A stretch of DNA of 19,633 nt. It comes from Actinomycetota bacterium. Lineage in GTDB: Bacteria; Actinomycetota; Actinomycetes; Nanopelagicales; Nanopelagicaceae. The notes beneath the pieces are model-generated. The model saw only the letters and a program-made list of their open reading frames with translations, did not search any database and was not told where the DNA came from. The stretch lies in NCBI GenBank assembly GCA_947480375.1, contig CANKCX010000001.1, forward strand, positions 1 to 19,633, written 5' to 3'. Below are positions 1 through 7,199 of this stretch, in pieces; positions within the stretch are counted from its first letter, which is position 1, and every line of letters starts with the position of its first letter. The translations under genes and the position numbers were made by a program.

Positions 1-938
1 CATTCGCAATCTTTATCCTCGGTTGGATGTGGCGCATGATCCGTTCCTACAATGTCAATTGTTCCATCAGCCAACCCTTTCCGAAGTGCAATAACATCTT
101 TCTCGGTTCGAAGTGGCGGATTAACTTTAAAAACTGGATCATAATTTGCGATTAGTTCATCAGTAAGAAGTAAGTGATGCGGTGTTACTTCAGCAGTAAC
201 GCTTATTCCTCTTGACTTGGCGAAGCGCACTAGTTCAACGCCACCTGCAGTTGTTAGGTGACAGATATGTAGTCGACTTCCCACGTGTTCGGCTAAGAGA
301 ATATCGCGGGCAATAATTGCTTCTTCGGCGACTGCGGGCCAACCTGCTAGGCCTAACTTAGAAGAAACTATTCCTTCGTTCATTTGCGAACCAACTGTTA
401 GCGCAGGTTCCTGCGCATGCTGAGCAATAATCCCATTGAAAGTCTTTACGTATTCCAAAGCACGTCGCATCAATAATGGATCAGAGACGCATTTGCCGTC
501 ATCACTAAAAATCCGCACTCGAGCTTTTGAGTTTGCCATCGCACCAAGCTCTGCAAGTGATTCACCATTTAGTCCTTGCGTGACGGCACCAATCGGGAAA
601 ACATCGCAATAACCGGCTTCTTGTCCTAATCGGAATACTTGTTCAACAACTCCCGCAGTATCTGCTACTGGAAAAGTGTTAGCCATCGCCGAAATCGCCG
701 TGTATCCACCCTTAGCTGCCGCCATACTTCCGGTTGCAACTGTTTCAGAATCCTCGCGTCCTGGTTCGCGCAGATGCGTGTGTAAATCAACTAGCCCAGG
801 TACCAATAAATTTTTATCTGCATCAATGACTTTCTTGGCTTTTATGCCTGATCCGATTTCAGTGATGACACCATTTGCAACTGAAACATCTACAACCGAC
901 CCGTCGAGCAAACGTGCATTCGTGATTGTGAATTCCAT
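1..938 (-). CDS. pyrC: Dihydroorotase, class I (3' end cut by window edge)
   Basis: This enzyme closes N-carbamoyl-aspartate to dihydroorotate, the third step of pyrimidine synthesis, in the cytosol. Reading the minus strand from the ATG at 938 gives 312 open codons to the window edge. Residues 51-60 are the metal-binding DLHTHLREPG, followed by RIFSDDGK, a conserved histidine in AQHAQEP, another in ICHLTTAGG, and the late signature GTDHAPH near the cut end. This pattern fits the roughly 430-residue class I enzymes rather than the shorter E. coli type, so about 110 residues probably lie outside the window. The start abuts the pyrB stop with no gap, and a GAGGTGAG ribosome binding site lies inside the pyrB end. 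That site sits in a hairpin described separately. A 5' neighbour to pyrB and pyrR in this order is usual for actinobacterial pyr operons. Confidence 0.96.
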   Translation of the reverse strand, partial: MEFTITNARLLDGSVVDVSVANGVITEIGSGIKAKKVIDADKNLLVPGLVDLHTHLREPGREDSETVATGSMAAAKGGYTAISAMANTFPVADTAGVVEQVFRLGQEAGYCDVFPIGAVTQGLNGESLAELGAMANSKARVRIFSDDGKCVSDPLLMRRALEYVKTFNGIIAQHAQEPALTVGSQMNEGIVSSKLGLAGWPAVAEEAIIARDILLAEHVGSRLHICHLTTAGGVELVRFAKSRGISVTAEVTPHHLLLTDELIANYDPVFKVNPPLRTEKDVIALRKGLADGTIDIVGTDHAPHPTEDKDCE

Positions 939-1892
939 TTAAGCACTCACCTCTCCGGTAAGCGCAGCGCCACCAAGTAATTGATATAGGACAGCCATGC
1001 GAACTAAAACTCCATTTGCCACCTGCGCCAGTACAACAGATTTATGCGAATCAGCGCTTTCGGCAGAAATTTCTAATCCCCGAATCATCGGACCTGGATG
1101 CATCACGATTGCAGAATCCTTGAGTGCATTTAATCGAACTGCATCTAAACCGTAACCACGGGAATATTCACGGACCGATGGAAAAAAGGAGTCGGCCATT
1201 CGCTCGGCCTGTACGCGTAGCGCCATCAAAACATCAACTTCACCAATTACTGAATCTAAATCGTAACTAACATCCACGTCCCAATCTTCGACGCCAACTG
1301 GAATCAGAGTTGGTGGTGCGACCAAAGTTACGTGTGCACCAAGTTTTGTCAGCAAAAGTACATTGCTACGTGCTACTCGTGAATGAAGAATGTCACCAAC
1401 GATTGCAACCTTTAGACCTTTGAAGTCACTTTGAAATTGCGGGAACTTACTTCTAATTGTGTACGCATCCAATAGCGCTTGAGTTGGATGTTCATGGGTT
1501 CCATCCCCAGCGTTAATGACCGAAGCACTTATCCACCCAGAATCTGCGAGTCTTTGCGCGGCACCAGAAGCACCGTGACGAATAACAACGGCATCTGCTC
1601 CCATCGCTTGCAAAGTCTGCGCGGTATCTTTAAGTGACTCGCCTTTACTTACGCTGGATCCCTTTGCTGAAAAGTTAATGACATCTGCCGACAAACGTTT
1701 CGCCGCAGATTCGAATGAAATTCTTGTACGTGTTGAATCTTCGAAAAAGAGATTTACCACAGTGCGACCGCGAAGGGTTGGAAGTTTCTTCATTGGGCCA
1801 TCTGAAATCTTCGATAATTCACTTGCTGTATTCAAGATCTCGATCGCATCGCTCGCTGATAAATCTGCGATTGATAGAAGATGCTTCTTCAT
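939..1892 (-). CDS. pyrB: Aspartate carbamoyltransferase catalytic subunit
   Basis: This 317-residue enzyme transfers the carbamoyl group from carbamoyl phosphate to aspartate, the committed step of pyrimidine synthesis. Visible motifs are STRTR at residues 53-57 (carbamoyl-phosphate loop), SKGES at 82-86 with the active-site lysine at 84, HPTQ at 135-138, [11 protein letters not shown] around 166-176, and HPGPMIRG at 265-272. In the last motif the family usually has Asn where this protein has Ile270, a small oddity. Length is normal for the catalytic chain, and no regulatory pyrI gene is seen here. It starts immediately after the pyrR stop (TAA at 1893-1895). An AGGTG ribosome binding site lies inside the pyrR end, so translation is probably coupled to pyrR and subject to the PyrR element upstream of it. 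Confidence 0.98.
   Translation of the reverse strand: MKKHLLSIADLSASDAIEILNTASELSKISDGPMKKLPTLRGRTVVNLFFEDSTRTRISFESAAKRLSADVINFSAKGSSVSKGESLKDTAQTLQAMGADAVVIRHGASGAAQRLADSGWISASVINAGDGTHEHPTQALLDAYTIRSKFPQFQSDFKGLKVAIVGDILHSRVARSNVLLLTKLGAHVTLVAPPTLIPVGVEDWDVDVSYDLDSVIGEVDVLMALRVQAERMADSFFPSVREYSRGYGLDAVRLNALKDSAIVMHPGPMIRGLEISAESADSHKSVVLAQVANGVLVRMAVLYQLLGGAALTGEVSA
943..965 (-). promoter_or_regulatory. Hairpin covering the pyrC ribosome binding site, PyrR-site-like
   Basis: Read on the minus strand, GCGCTTACC and GGTGAGTGC form a nine-pair stem (two G-U pairs) around the loop GGAGA. The 3' arm contains the GAGGTGAG ribosome binding site of pyrC. The top of the hairpin, CCGGAGAGGT, fits the CNGNGA-GG core of PyrR-binding loops. 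However, the U-G pair usually seen below the loop is not preserved in that register. The hairpin lies in the last codons of pyrB (residues LTGEVSA). Folding is inferred by eye, and PyrR binding is a guess. Confidence 0.4.
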
Positions 1893-2420
1893 TTAGGCAC
1901 CTGCAACAATCTCAACGCCATCTTGACCGTCAATCTCACTCAATTGCACTCGTACGGTTTCAGATGCTGCGGTAGGAATATTTTTTCCAACATAATCGGC
2001 CCGAATTGGAAGTTCGCGGTGTCCGCGATCCACTAAGACAGCGAGCTGAACGGTCTTTGGTCTACCGATTTCGCCAAGCGCATCTAGCGCGGCACGGATT
2101 GTTCGTCCAGAGAAGAGAACATCATCTACCAGGATTACATCTTTACCTTCTATGCCACCCGCGGGAATTAACGTTGGAAGCAGAGGCCTTGGTGGTCGCA
2201 TCCGAAGATCATCGCGATGCAAAGTTATATCTAGAGTTCCGACAGGAACCGGAGATTGAATCTCCCCTAAAAATTGTGCGATGCGTTCGCCAAGAAATGC
2301 ACCACGCGTGGGAATGCCAAGTAGAACAACGTTTTCTAAACCGTGATTATGTTCAATGATTTCATGTGCAATGCGCTTAAGTGCACGGCCTATTTCGCCG
2401 GCGTCCAGGACTGTAGCCAT
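1893..2420 (-). CDS. pyrR: Pyrimidine operon regulator PyrR / uracil phosphoribosyltransferase
   Basis: PyrR is an RNA-binding repressor that senses UMP/UTP and keeps a uracil phosphoribosyltransferase activity. The 175-residue protein has the PRPP-binding signature [13 protein letters not shown] (acidic pair D99-D100), the [14 protein letters not shown] segment near residues 35-48, and a basic stretch [12 protein letters not shown] that fits the RNA-binding face of the family. Length is typical. It is the first gene of the pyr operon. An AAGGAG ribosome binding site sits five bases before the ATG and forms the 3' arm of a PyrR-binding hairpin, so the protein probably represses its own translation. 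The pyrB start follows its stop directly, which would pass that control to pyrB and pyrC. Confidence 0.97.
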   Translation of the reverse strand: MATVLDAGEIGRALKRIAHEIIEHNHGLENVVLLGIPTRGAFLGERIAQFLGEIQSPVPVGTLDITLHRDDLRMRPPRPLLPTLIPAGGIEGKDVILVDDVLFSGRTIRAALDALGEIGRPKTVQLAVLVDRGHRELPIRADYVGKNIPTAASETVRVQLSEIDGQDGVEIVAGA

Positions 2421-2425
2421 TTTTT

Positions 2426-2461
2426 CTCCTTCGCCGCCTCTCTGGACGGATCGTTAAAGGA
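2426..2461 (-). promoter_or_regulatory. PyrR-binding RNA hairpin enclosing the pyrR ribosome binding site
   Basis: On the minus strand the leader reads TCCTTT, then CCG-TCCAGAGAGG-CGG, then AAGGAG. The upper stem CCGUC/GGCGG (2445-2449 with 2434-2438, one U-G pair) closes the hexaloop CAGAGA, which matches the known PyrR-site consensus CNGNGA flanked by UC and GG. The lower stem UCCUU/AAGGA (2457-2461 with 2427-2431) contains the Shine-Dalgarno bases of pyrR, with a bulged segment between the stems as in Bacillus sites. Established knowledge: mycobacterial PyrR represses translation through such a hairpin. Inference: the same happens here when UMP/UTP is plentiful. Confidence 0.85.
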
Positions 2462-2485
2462 CTTTCTTGCCTCTCGGGCGAGGAA

Positions 2486-2494
2486 AAGATACCA
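2486..2494 (-). promoter_or_regulatory. Possible extended -10 promoter element for pyrR
   Basis: On the minus strand TGG-TATCTT resembles an extended -10 box (TGnTATAAT). It would start transcription near 2479, giving a leader of about 58 nt that holds the complete PyrR hairpin. No convincing -35 box is visible. The placement is sensible but the match is weak. Confidence 0.35.
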
Positions 2495-2532
2495 CCTGTG
2501 GATGACCAAATCCATTTGAAACACCCCGAGCC

Positions 2533-2538
2533 TATTCT
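2533..2538 (+). promoter_or_regulatory. Possible -10 box for a leaderless bldD transcript
   Basis: TATTCT at 2533-2538 fits the actinobacterial TANNNT -10 pattern. Its end is six bases before the bldD ATG at 2545, so transcription would begin at or next to the start codon. No Shine-Dalgarno-like sequence precedes this ATG, which agrees with a leaderless mRNA. No -35 box at proper spacing is visible (TTGAAA at 2516-2521 is only 11 bases away). Confidence 0.4.
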
Positions 2539-2544
2539 CGCCTA

Positions 2545-2787
2545 ATGATAATAATTCCCGAACGTTCAATCGAAGAAATTGCAGCATCTATTAAGGCAGT
2601 ACGTAAATCCAAGGGCATGACACTCCGCGATGTCGAAATAGCCTCCGCAGGAATCTGGAAGGCGGTGGTGATTGGATCATATGAACGATGCGACCGAGCT
2701 CTTTCGATAAAAAAGGCAATTAACCTCGCCAATTTCTATCAAGTTCCGCTGGATGAACTCCTAGGGCTACACCACGAATATTCATAG
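2545..2787 (+). CDS. bldD: BldD-family transcription factor, N-terminal DNA-binding domain ending at in-frame TAG
   Basis: The 80-residue product is an XRE/Cro-type helix-turn-helix domain, residues about 14-70. The stretch WKAVVIGSYERCDRALSI followed by NLANFYQVPLDELLG closely matches, from memory, the DNA-binding domain of Streptomyces BldD, a developmental regulator. Streptomyces BldD is about 167 residues and has a C-terminal domain that dimerises on c-di-GMP. Here the reading frame meets TAG at 2785-2787 in the inter-domain linker, and the C-terminal domain continues in the same frame to 3030. As written, the protein would be a DNA-binding domain alone, without its ligand-driven dimerisation part. 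The gene lies between nusB and pyrR, a usual actinobacterial position, but on the opposite strand from both. No ribosome binding site is seen; translation is probably leaderless. Confidence 0.88.
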   Translation: MIIIPERSIEEIAASIKAVRKSKGMTLRDVEIASAGIWKAVVIGSYERCDRALSIKKAINLANFYQVPLDELLGLHHEYS

Positions 2788-3030
2788 CCAACACTTGAGA
2801 AAATAACGCTCGATATCCGAGCTACGAATAATTCAAATGGGCAAGAACCAGGAATGGATACCGTTAGAAATTTCGCCACCTTGATTTGCGCTAAACGACG
2901 CGATTGGAATGGTGAAGTTCTATCTATTCGCAGCTCTGATCTCACAACGCTCGCGCTTCTCGTAAATAGAGATGAAGAAACTACCTTTGAATGGTTAATT
3001 GCAAAAGGCTTGATCTTAAAGCGCAAATGA
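2788..3030 (+). pseudogene. bldD: BldD C-terminal c-di-GMP-binding domain, cut off from its N-terminal half by an amber codon
   Basis: In the same frame as the upstream domain, directly after the TAG, 80 sense codons run to TGA at 3028-3030. Read through, the whole protein would be 161 residues, close to the family length. The peptide contains RRDWNGEVLSIRSSD (2896-2940), which matches the BldD c-di-GMP signature RXD-X8-RXXD exactly (residues 118, 120, 129 and 132 in full-length numbering), followed by LTTLALLV and EWLIAKGLI as in the family. No frameshift or other stop is present. The only in-frame ATG is at 2854; it would remove the start of the domain and has no well-spaced ribosome binding site. 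The 3' end overlaps the nusB end by 15 bases. The feature could be a fresh nonsense mutation, a base-call error, or a readthrough product; the sequence alone cannot say. Confidence 0.85.
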
Positions 3031-3423
3031 GGGCTTGAGAATGATTATTCTCCCCAGAACTCCGTTTATATAGTTTGCAGAATCATCTGTAGAAATTTCT
3101 TTAGCAATTTCAATAGCTTCAGAGACCGCAATCTGATCGTCTAATTCATCTCTCCAAAGAATCTCAAGAAGAGCAATCCGTAAGATATTGCGATCAATCG
3201 CCGGCATCCGGTCCATATCCCAACCTTGGGCGTAAGTTGTTATCAATTCGTCAATCTTGATTCGGTGCTCTTCTACTCCAGATAAGAGTTCGGCCACATA
3301 AGTACCTTGTGAAAGTTCTTCGGCAGGTCTGCTACCTAGAAGATCGAGCGCTCTTGCACCACGAATATCTGCTTCGTATAAGAAATCTAAAGCACGCTTG
3401 CGCGCCTTACGGCGTGCGCTCAC
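3016..3423 (-). CDS. nusB: Transcription antitermination factor NusB
   Basis: NusB binds boxA RNA with NusE (ribosomal protein S10) and helps antitermination on rRNA operons. The 135-residue, all-helical protein begins MSARRKARKRALDFLYEADIR, the typical basic N-terminus, and has the family segments GWDMDRMPAIDRNILRIALLEIL (about residues 67-89) and AVSEAIEIAKEISTDDSANYINGVLG (about 98-123). The start is GTG at 3423, overlapping the efp TAG by one base (TAGTG), so translation is probably coupled. It is the last gene of the long minus-strand block and converges on bldD, with which its 3' end overlaps if bldD is read to 3030. No strong terminator follows it. Confidence 0.97.
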   Translation of the reverse strand: MSARRKARKRALDFLYEADIRGARALDLLGSRPAEELSQGTYVAELLSGVEEHRIKIDELITTYAQGWDMDRMPAIDRNILRIALLEILWRDELDDQIAVSEAIEIAKEISTDDSANYINGVLGRIIILKPSFAL

Positions 3424-3983
3424 TAGTTGGCTCGGCCTAGGTAAGCCCCAGTGCGAGTATCAACAAGAACTTTTTCGTCTTGCTTAATGAATAGTGGCAC
3501 TTGAACTGTTATTCCAGTTTCTAGCGTTGCTGGCTTTGTACCACCTGAAGAACGATCCCCTTGTAAACCAGGTTCGGTGTACGTAATCGTTAATTCAACA
3601 GATGCTGGAAGGTCGATGTATAGCGGATTACCTTCGTGAATAGCTACATTGGCTTCGCAGTTTTCTAACATGTAATCGGCTGCATCCCCGACAATTGCTT
3701 CAGAGATATTCATCTGGTCGAAAGTTTTTTGATCCATAAATACAAAATCGTCACCATCGCGATAAAGAAATGTCATATCCCGCTTTTCTAGAACAGCAAC
3801 ATCAACTTTAACGCCAGCATTCAAAGTACGATCAATTACTTTTCCAGTGGTTACTGATTTGAGTTTGGTTCTAACGAACGCTGGACCTTTTCCTGGCTTC
3901 ACGTGTTGAAATTCGACGACGTTCCATAGTTGACCTTCGATATCTAGGGTCATGCCGTTCTTAAGATCGTTTGTTGTTGCCAT
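3423..3983 (-). CDS. efp: Translation elongation factor P
   Basis: EF-P binds between the P and E sites of stalled ribosomes and relieves pausing at polyproline. The 186-residue protein has the usual three beta-barrel domains. The N-terminal KOW-like domain carries the loop [10 protein letters not shown] with lysine 32 at its tip. PGKGP at residues 30-34 matches the actinobacterial EF-P subfamily in which the tip lysine works unmodified, so no EpmA/EpmB or rhamnosylation partner is expected. The C-terminal part, [19 protein letters not shown] then VQVPLFI, is the family signature. The start [11 protein letters not shown] is the conserved one, although no good Shine-Dalgarno sequence precedes it. 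It lies 53 nt after aroQ. The stop is TAG, showing that TAG is used as a normal terminator here. Confidence 0.98.
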   Translation of the reverse strand: MATTNDLKNGMTLDIEGQLWNVVEFQHVKPGKGPAFVRTKLKSVTTGKVIDRTLNAGVKVDVAVLEKRDMTFLYRDGDDFVFMDQKTFDQMNISEAIVGDAADYMLENCEANVAIHEGNPLYIDLPASVELTITYTEPGLQGDRSSGGTKPATLETGITVQVPLFIKQDEKVLVDTRTGAYLGRAN

Positions 3984-4036
3984 GATAAAAATCCATTTCC
4001 GCGGAGGTAAGGGGTAAAGAATACCTGACCTGGTGG

Positions 4037-4471
4037 TTAGCTCTTAACCATTCGCGACACCGCTATAAGTGCAAGGCGATAAGAATCCGGACCAAAACCA
4101 GCAATGGTTCCATCTGCAACCCCTGAAATCACCGAGGTATGACGAAATTCTTCGCGTGACATCGGGTTCGATAAATGTACTTCTATGAGCGGTGCTGAAA
4201 CCATATCGGCAGCATCGCGTATTGCATACGAGTAATGAGTAAACGCAGCGGGGTTAATGATTACTGGAATCTTTTGATCTGCAGCTTCATGTAACCAAGA
4301 AATCATTTCAACTTCACTATCGCTCTGTCGAACATCGCATTCAATGCCAACTTCAATTCCAGAAGCAACTATCAGCTTTGTAAGTGCAGCAAAATCAAGG
4401 TCACCATAGATCTTTGAATCTCGTAGATCTAATCGTCCTAAATTTGGACCGTTCAAGACTAGAACTTTCAT
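4037..4471 (-). CDS. aroQ: 3-dehydroquinate dehydratase, type II
   Basis: This enzyme dehydrates 3-dehydroquinate to 3-dehydroshikimate, shikimate step 3, as a dodecamer. The 144-residue protein keeps the residues known from the Mycobacterium tuberculosis enzyme with an offset of two: R17, Y22 (catalytic base), N73, H79, D86, H99 (catalytic acid), R106 and R110. The usual motifs are altered but recognisable: [18 protein letters not shown] at the N-terminus, [32 protein letters not shown] and [17 protein letters not shown]. The first lacks the common NLLG sequence, so this is a somewhat divergent member. The start overlaps the aroB stop by ATGA, indicating coupled translation. It follows aroB as in many Actinobacteria. 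Confidence 0.95.
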   Translation of the reverse strand: MKVLVLNGPNLGRLDLRDSKIYGDLDFAALTKLIVASGIEVGIECDVRQSDSEVEMISWLHEAADQKIPVIINPAAFTHYSYAIRDAADMVSAPLIEVHLSNPMSREEFRHTSVISGVADGTIAGFGPDSYRLALIAVSRMVKS

Positions 4472-5499
4472 GAAGAAATTCTCTCATAAGCGCGCGTAAT
4501 CTGGTCGTTAGTAACGTTCTCTATCCAAATAGGTTTGGCGATATCTTCTAATCCGATGAAACGCAGAAGCGATCCACGTGATTTCTTATCCCCCGCCATT
4601 AGCTCCAATAAATTTGGCAGCGCCGAGGCGTTGTATGTGATCGGTAGCCCAAGATCCAGCAACAATTTGCGATGCTGCGCGACAATTTGCGCATCTAACT
4701 TGCCGATTACATTGCTCAATTCCGCAGCAAAAACTAAGCCAATAGCCACTGCCTCGCCATGACGAAGTTTGTAATCTTCCAATTTTTCAACGGCATGCCC
4801 CAAGGTATGTCCATAATTCAAAATTTCACGAAGTCGGCCTTCTTTGAAATCTGCGCTAACCACTGATGCTTTAACATCAATGCTGCGCCAGATCAGCTCT
4901 TTAATATTTTCAGTTGGATCTGACACTAGTTCGAGAATCTTTGGATCAGAGATAAAACCCGCCTTTATAACTTCAGCTAGCCCGGCATTGAAATCGCGCT
5001 CCGAGAGCGTAGATAAAAAGGTCGTATCAACTATTACCGATTGTGGTGAATGGAAAGATCCAATTAAATTCTTGCCATACTCACTATTGATACCGGTCTT
5101 ACCGCCGATAGCGGCATCGACCATGCCGGCTAATGAAGTTGGAATCGCATACCAAGAAATTCCCCGCAGCCAAGTGGCGGCAACGAAACCTGCTAAATCT
5201 GTAGTTGAACCGCCACCAATTCCAACAATGCAGTCACTTCTAGTTAAACCATAATTTCCACACTCATCCCACATCTCTGCCAGGAATGCAGTTGTTTTTG
5301 CAGCCTCACCACTTGGCGTTGCCACAACTTTGATTGAAGCAATACTTAAATCATCCAAGCCAAAAAGATCGAACAAATCATGAGGCACAAGTACTAGAGT
5401 TTTTTCGTGCTTTTGCGCTATTTCGCGCAGACTCTCACGCCAATTGCTATCAAGATGCACAACGTAATCGTGTTCCGCCTTTATTTTTATACTATTCAT
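4468..5499 (-). CDS. aroB: 3-dehydroquinate synthase
   Basis: This NAD- and zinc-dependent enzyme converts DAHP to 3-dehydroquinate, shikimate step 2. The 343-residue protein has the NAD-binding segment GIGGGSTTDLAGF at residues 93-105, YAIPTSLAGMVDAAIGGKTG with the active-site lysine, GLAEVIKAG with expected zinc ligand E176, NYGHTLGHA at 228-236 (expected ligand H231), and RHGEAVAIGL with expected ligand H247. Length is normal. It overlaps aroK upstream and aroQ downstream by four bases each (ATGA), a tightly coupled run of shikimate genes. DAHP synthase, which makes its substrate, is not in this window. Confidence 0.98.
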   Translation of the reverse strand: MNSIKIKAEHDYVVHLDSNWRESLREIAQKHEKTLVLVPHDLFDLFGLDDLSIASIKVVATPSGEAAKTTAFLAEMWDECGNYGLTRSDCIVGIGGGSTTDLAGFVAATWLRGISWYAIPTSLAGMVDAAIGGKTGINSEYGKNLIGSFHSPQSVIVDTTFLSTLSERDFNAGLAEVIKAGFISDPKILELVSDPTENIKELIWRSIDVKASVVSADFKEGRLREILNYGHTLGHAVEKLEDYKLRHGEAVAIGLVFAAELSNVIGKLDAQIVAQHRKLLLDLGLPITYNASALPNLLELMAGDKKSRGSLLRFIGLEDIAKPIWIENVTNDQITRAYERISS

Positions 5500-6008
5500 A
5501 ATTGCGCACCAATCGCTTCGGCAATCTCATGAGCGACCTCAGCCGGTTTACGGTTATCAGTAGACACTTTCAGTGTTGCCAAACTTTCATAAATTCCCCG
5601 ACGTTTCTCCATCAACGCCATCCACTGTTGTCTTGGATTCATTGCAAGAAGCGGTCGCTCTTTATTGAAGCCAACTCTAGGTGCGGCCTGCGAAATTGAA
5701 ACCTCCAAATAAATCACCGGAATCAAACCCGCGGTTAATTTATTTGCAACATCACTATCTAGAACGGATCCTCCGCCGAGAGCGATTACACCTGTTGCAT
5801 TAGCCAAGGATTCAAGTACAACAGTTTTTTCAATTGCCCGAAAGGCAGGTTCTCCATCCTCCGTGAATATCTCTGCAATCTTCTTATTGCTTCGTTTCTC
5901 GATTTCTAAATCTGTGTCGAGAATTTCGCAGGACAAAAGCTTCGCTAATTGCCTTCCCACAGAAGATTTCCCCGCACCAGGCGGACCGATAAGAACCGCC
6001 TTGGGCAT
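5496..6008 (-). CDS. aroK: Shikimate kinase
   Basis: This enzyme phosphorylates shikimate at O3 with ATP, shikimate step 5. The 170-residue protein has the P-loop GPPGAGKSS at residues 8-16, the shikimate-binding aspartate D33 in LDTDLEIEKR, the arginine R57 in AFRAIE, the GGG triad at 78-80, and the lid arginine R118 in ERPLL. These are the family's substrate and nucleotide contacts, and all are present. The start overlaps the aroC stop by one base (TAATG), and its own stop overlaps the aroB start (ATGA). It sits between aroC and aroB, the order typical of Actinobacteria. Confidence 0.97.
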   Translation of the reverse strand: MPKAVLIGPPGAGKSSVGRQLAKLLSCEILDTDLEIEKRSNKKIAEIFTEDGEPAFRAIEKTVVLESLANATGVIALGGGSVLDSDVANKLTAGLIPVIYLEVSISQAAPRVGFNKERPLLAMNPRQQWMALMEKRRGIYESLATLKVSTDNRKPAEVAHEIAEAIGAQL

Positions 6009-7192
6009 TACGCGATTCCTAGATTTGCAACAAAATTTTCGTAGTTACGTTTAACTTCACCAACGCTGTCGCCACCGAACTTTTCAATAACAGCATCAGC
6101 CAGCACGAGTGCCACCATTGCCTCTGCCACAATTCCAGCAGCCGGAACCGCGCAAACATCTGAACGCTGATTTATTGCTTTCGCAGCTTCGCCAGTTGAA
6201 GTGTCAATAGTGTCTAGCGCTTTCGGTACGGTTGAAATTGGTTTCATTGCCGCACGAACGCGGAGAATTTCACCATTACTTATGCCACCTTCTGTACCGC
6301 CTGCACGATCAGTGCGTCTTACAATTTTGCCCGCGGAATTCTTTTCAATTTCATCATGCGCTTTTGAACCACGGCGCTTTGCGGATTCAAAACCGTCACC
6401 AATTTCTACGCCCTTAATTGCCTGAATTCCCATCAAAGCGCCAGCTAATTTTGAATCTAACCTACGATCCCAATGTGTATGAGAGCCCAATCCGACCGGC
6501 AAATTAAAGGCTAAAACTTCTACAACACCACCAAGTGTGTCGCCATCTTTATGTGCACTTTCAATCTCTGCAACCATCGCGGCGCTTAAGTCTTTATCTG
6601 CTGCTCGCACCGGATCGGCATCAATATCAGCTTTTTTCTCGTAACTTGGGAGCTCGTAATCTAGCGGAGCAGATGCACTTCCAATAGAAAGTACGTGACT
6701 CATAATTTTAATGCCGACGCTCTGTTCTAAAAATGCACGAGCTATCGCGCCTAGTGCAACCCGGGCTGCGGTTTCTCTTGCACTTGCTCGTTCTAAGATC
6801 GGTCTGGCATCATCAAAATCATATTTTTGCATTCCAACTAAATCAGCATGACCTGGTCGAGGTCTGGTGAGTGGCGCGTTGCGAGCAAGTTCGCTCAACT
6901 CTTGTGCATCTACTTTCTCGGGCGCCATAACTTTGGACCACTTCGGCCATTCAGAATTTGCAATTTGAAGTGCTATCGGACCGCCTTGAGATTGTCCATG
7001 GCGTACTCCGCCTAAAATTGAAACTAAATCTGCTTCGAAGTTCTGTCGTGCTCCACGTCCAAAACCTAATCGACGCCGTTGTAAATCCGCATCAATCATC
7101 TCTTTGGTGATCTCAATATGAGCTGGCATGCCTTCAAGAATTGCATTTAGCGCAGGACCGTGTGACTCACCAGCTGTTAACCAACGAATCAT
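6008..7192 (-). CDS. aroC: Chorismate synthase
   Basis: This FMN-dependent enzyme makes chorismate from EPSP, the last shikimate step. The 394-residue protein begins [12 protein letters not shown] (signature at 8-12) and has [12 protein letters not shown], the segment [39 protein letters not shown] and [26 protein letters not shown], all standard chorismate synthase signatures. Length fits the long actinobacterial form. It has its own good ribosome binding site (AGGAG, seven bases before ATG), unlike the coupled genes after it. It follows the prepilin peptidase after about 90 nt, so an extra promoter may exist there. EPSP synthase (aroA), which supplies its substrate, is not in the window. 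The protein probably also depends on a separate flavin reductase, as in other bacteria of the monofunctional type. Confidence 0.98.
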   Translation of the reverse strand: MIRWLTAGESHGPALNAILEGMPAHIEITKEMIDADLQRRRLGFGRGARQNFEADLVSILGGVRHGQSQGGPIALQIANSEWPKWSKVMAPEKVDAQELSELARNAPLTRPRPGHADLVGMQKYDFDDARPILERASARETAARVALGAIARAFLEQSVGIKIMSHVLSIGSASAPLDYELPSYEKKADIDADPVRAADKDLSAAMVAEIESAHKDGDTLGGVVEVLAFNLPVGLGSHTHWDRRLDSKLAGALMGIQAIKGVEIGDGFESAKRRGSKAHDEIEKNSAGKIVRRTDRAGGTEGGISNGEILRVRAAMKPISTVPKALDTIDTSTGEAAKAINQRSDVCAVPAAGIVAEAMVALVLADAVIEKFGGDSVGEVKRNYENFVANLGIA

Positions 7193-7199
7193 TCGATAA

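Noticed and set aside
676..942. Plus-strand open frame opposite the start of pyrC
   Set aside because: The minus strand encodes the dihydroorotase N-terminus with its metal-binding motif; the plus frame has no support.
2469..2479. GCC-CGAGA-GGC at the presumed 5' end of the pyrR leader, another GAGAGG resembling a PyrR loop
   Set aside because: Only three pairs form, the flanking U-G pair is absent, and there is no lower stem; a six-base match is likely by chance.
2785..2787. Genetic code change or pyrrolysine at TAG
   Set aside because: TAG ends at least efp, aroE and the prepilin peptidase in this window at expected family lengths, and no pyl gene or suppressor tRNA is visible.
2739..3026. 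Minus-strand open frame of 95 codons opposite the bldD C-terminal region
   Set aside because: It shows no recognisable family and no good start signal. The opposite strand carries the conserved BldD domain, which explains the open frame.
3037..3052. GAGAAT-GATT-ATTCTC inverted repeat as a terminator between bldD and nusB
   Set aside because: The stem is AT-rich, lies inside nusB coding sequence, and lacks a following U-run on either strand.
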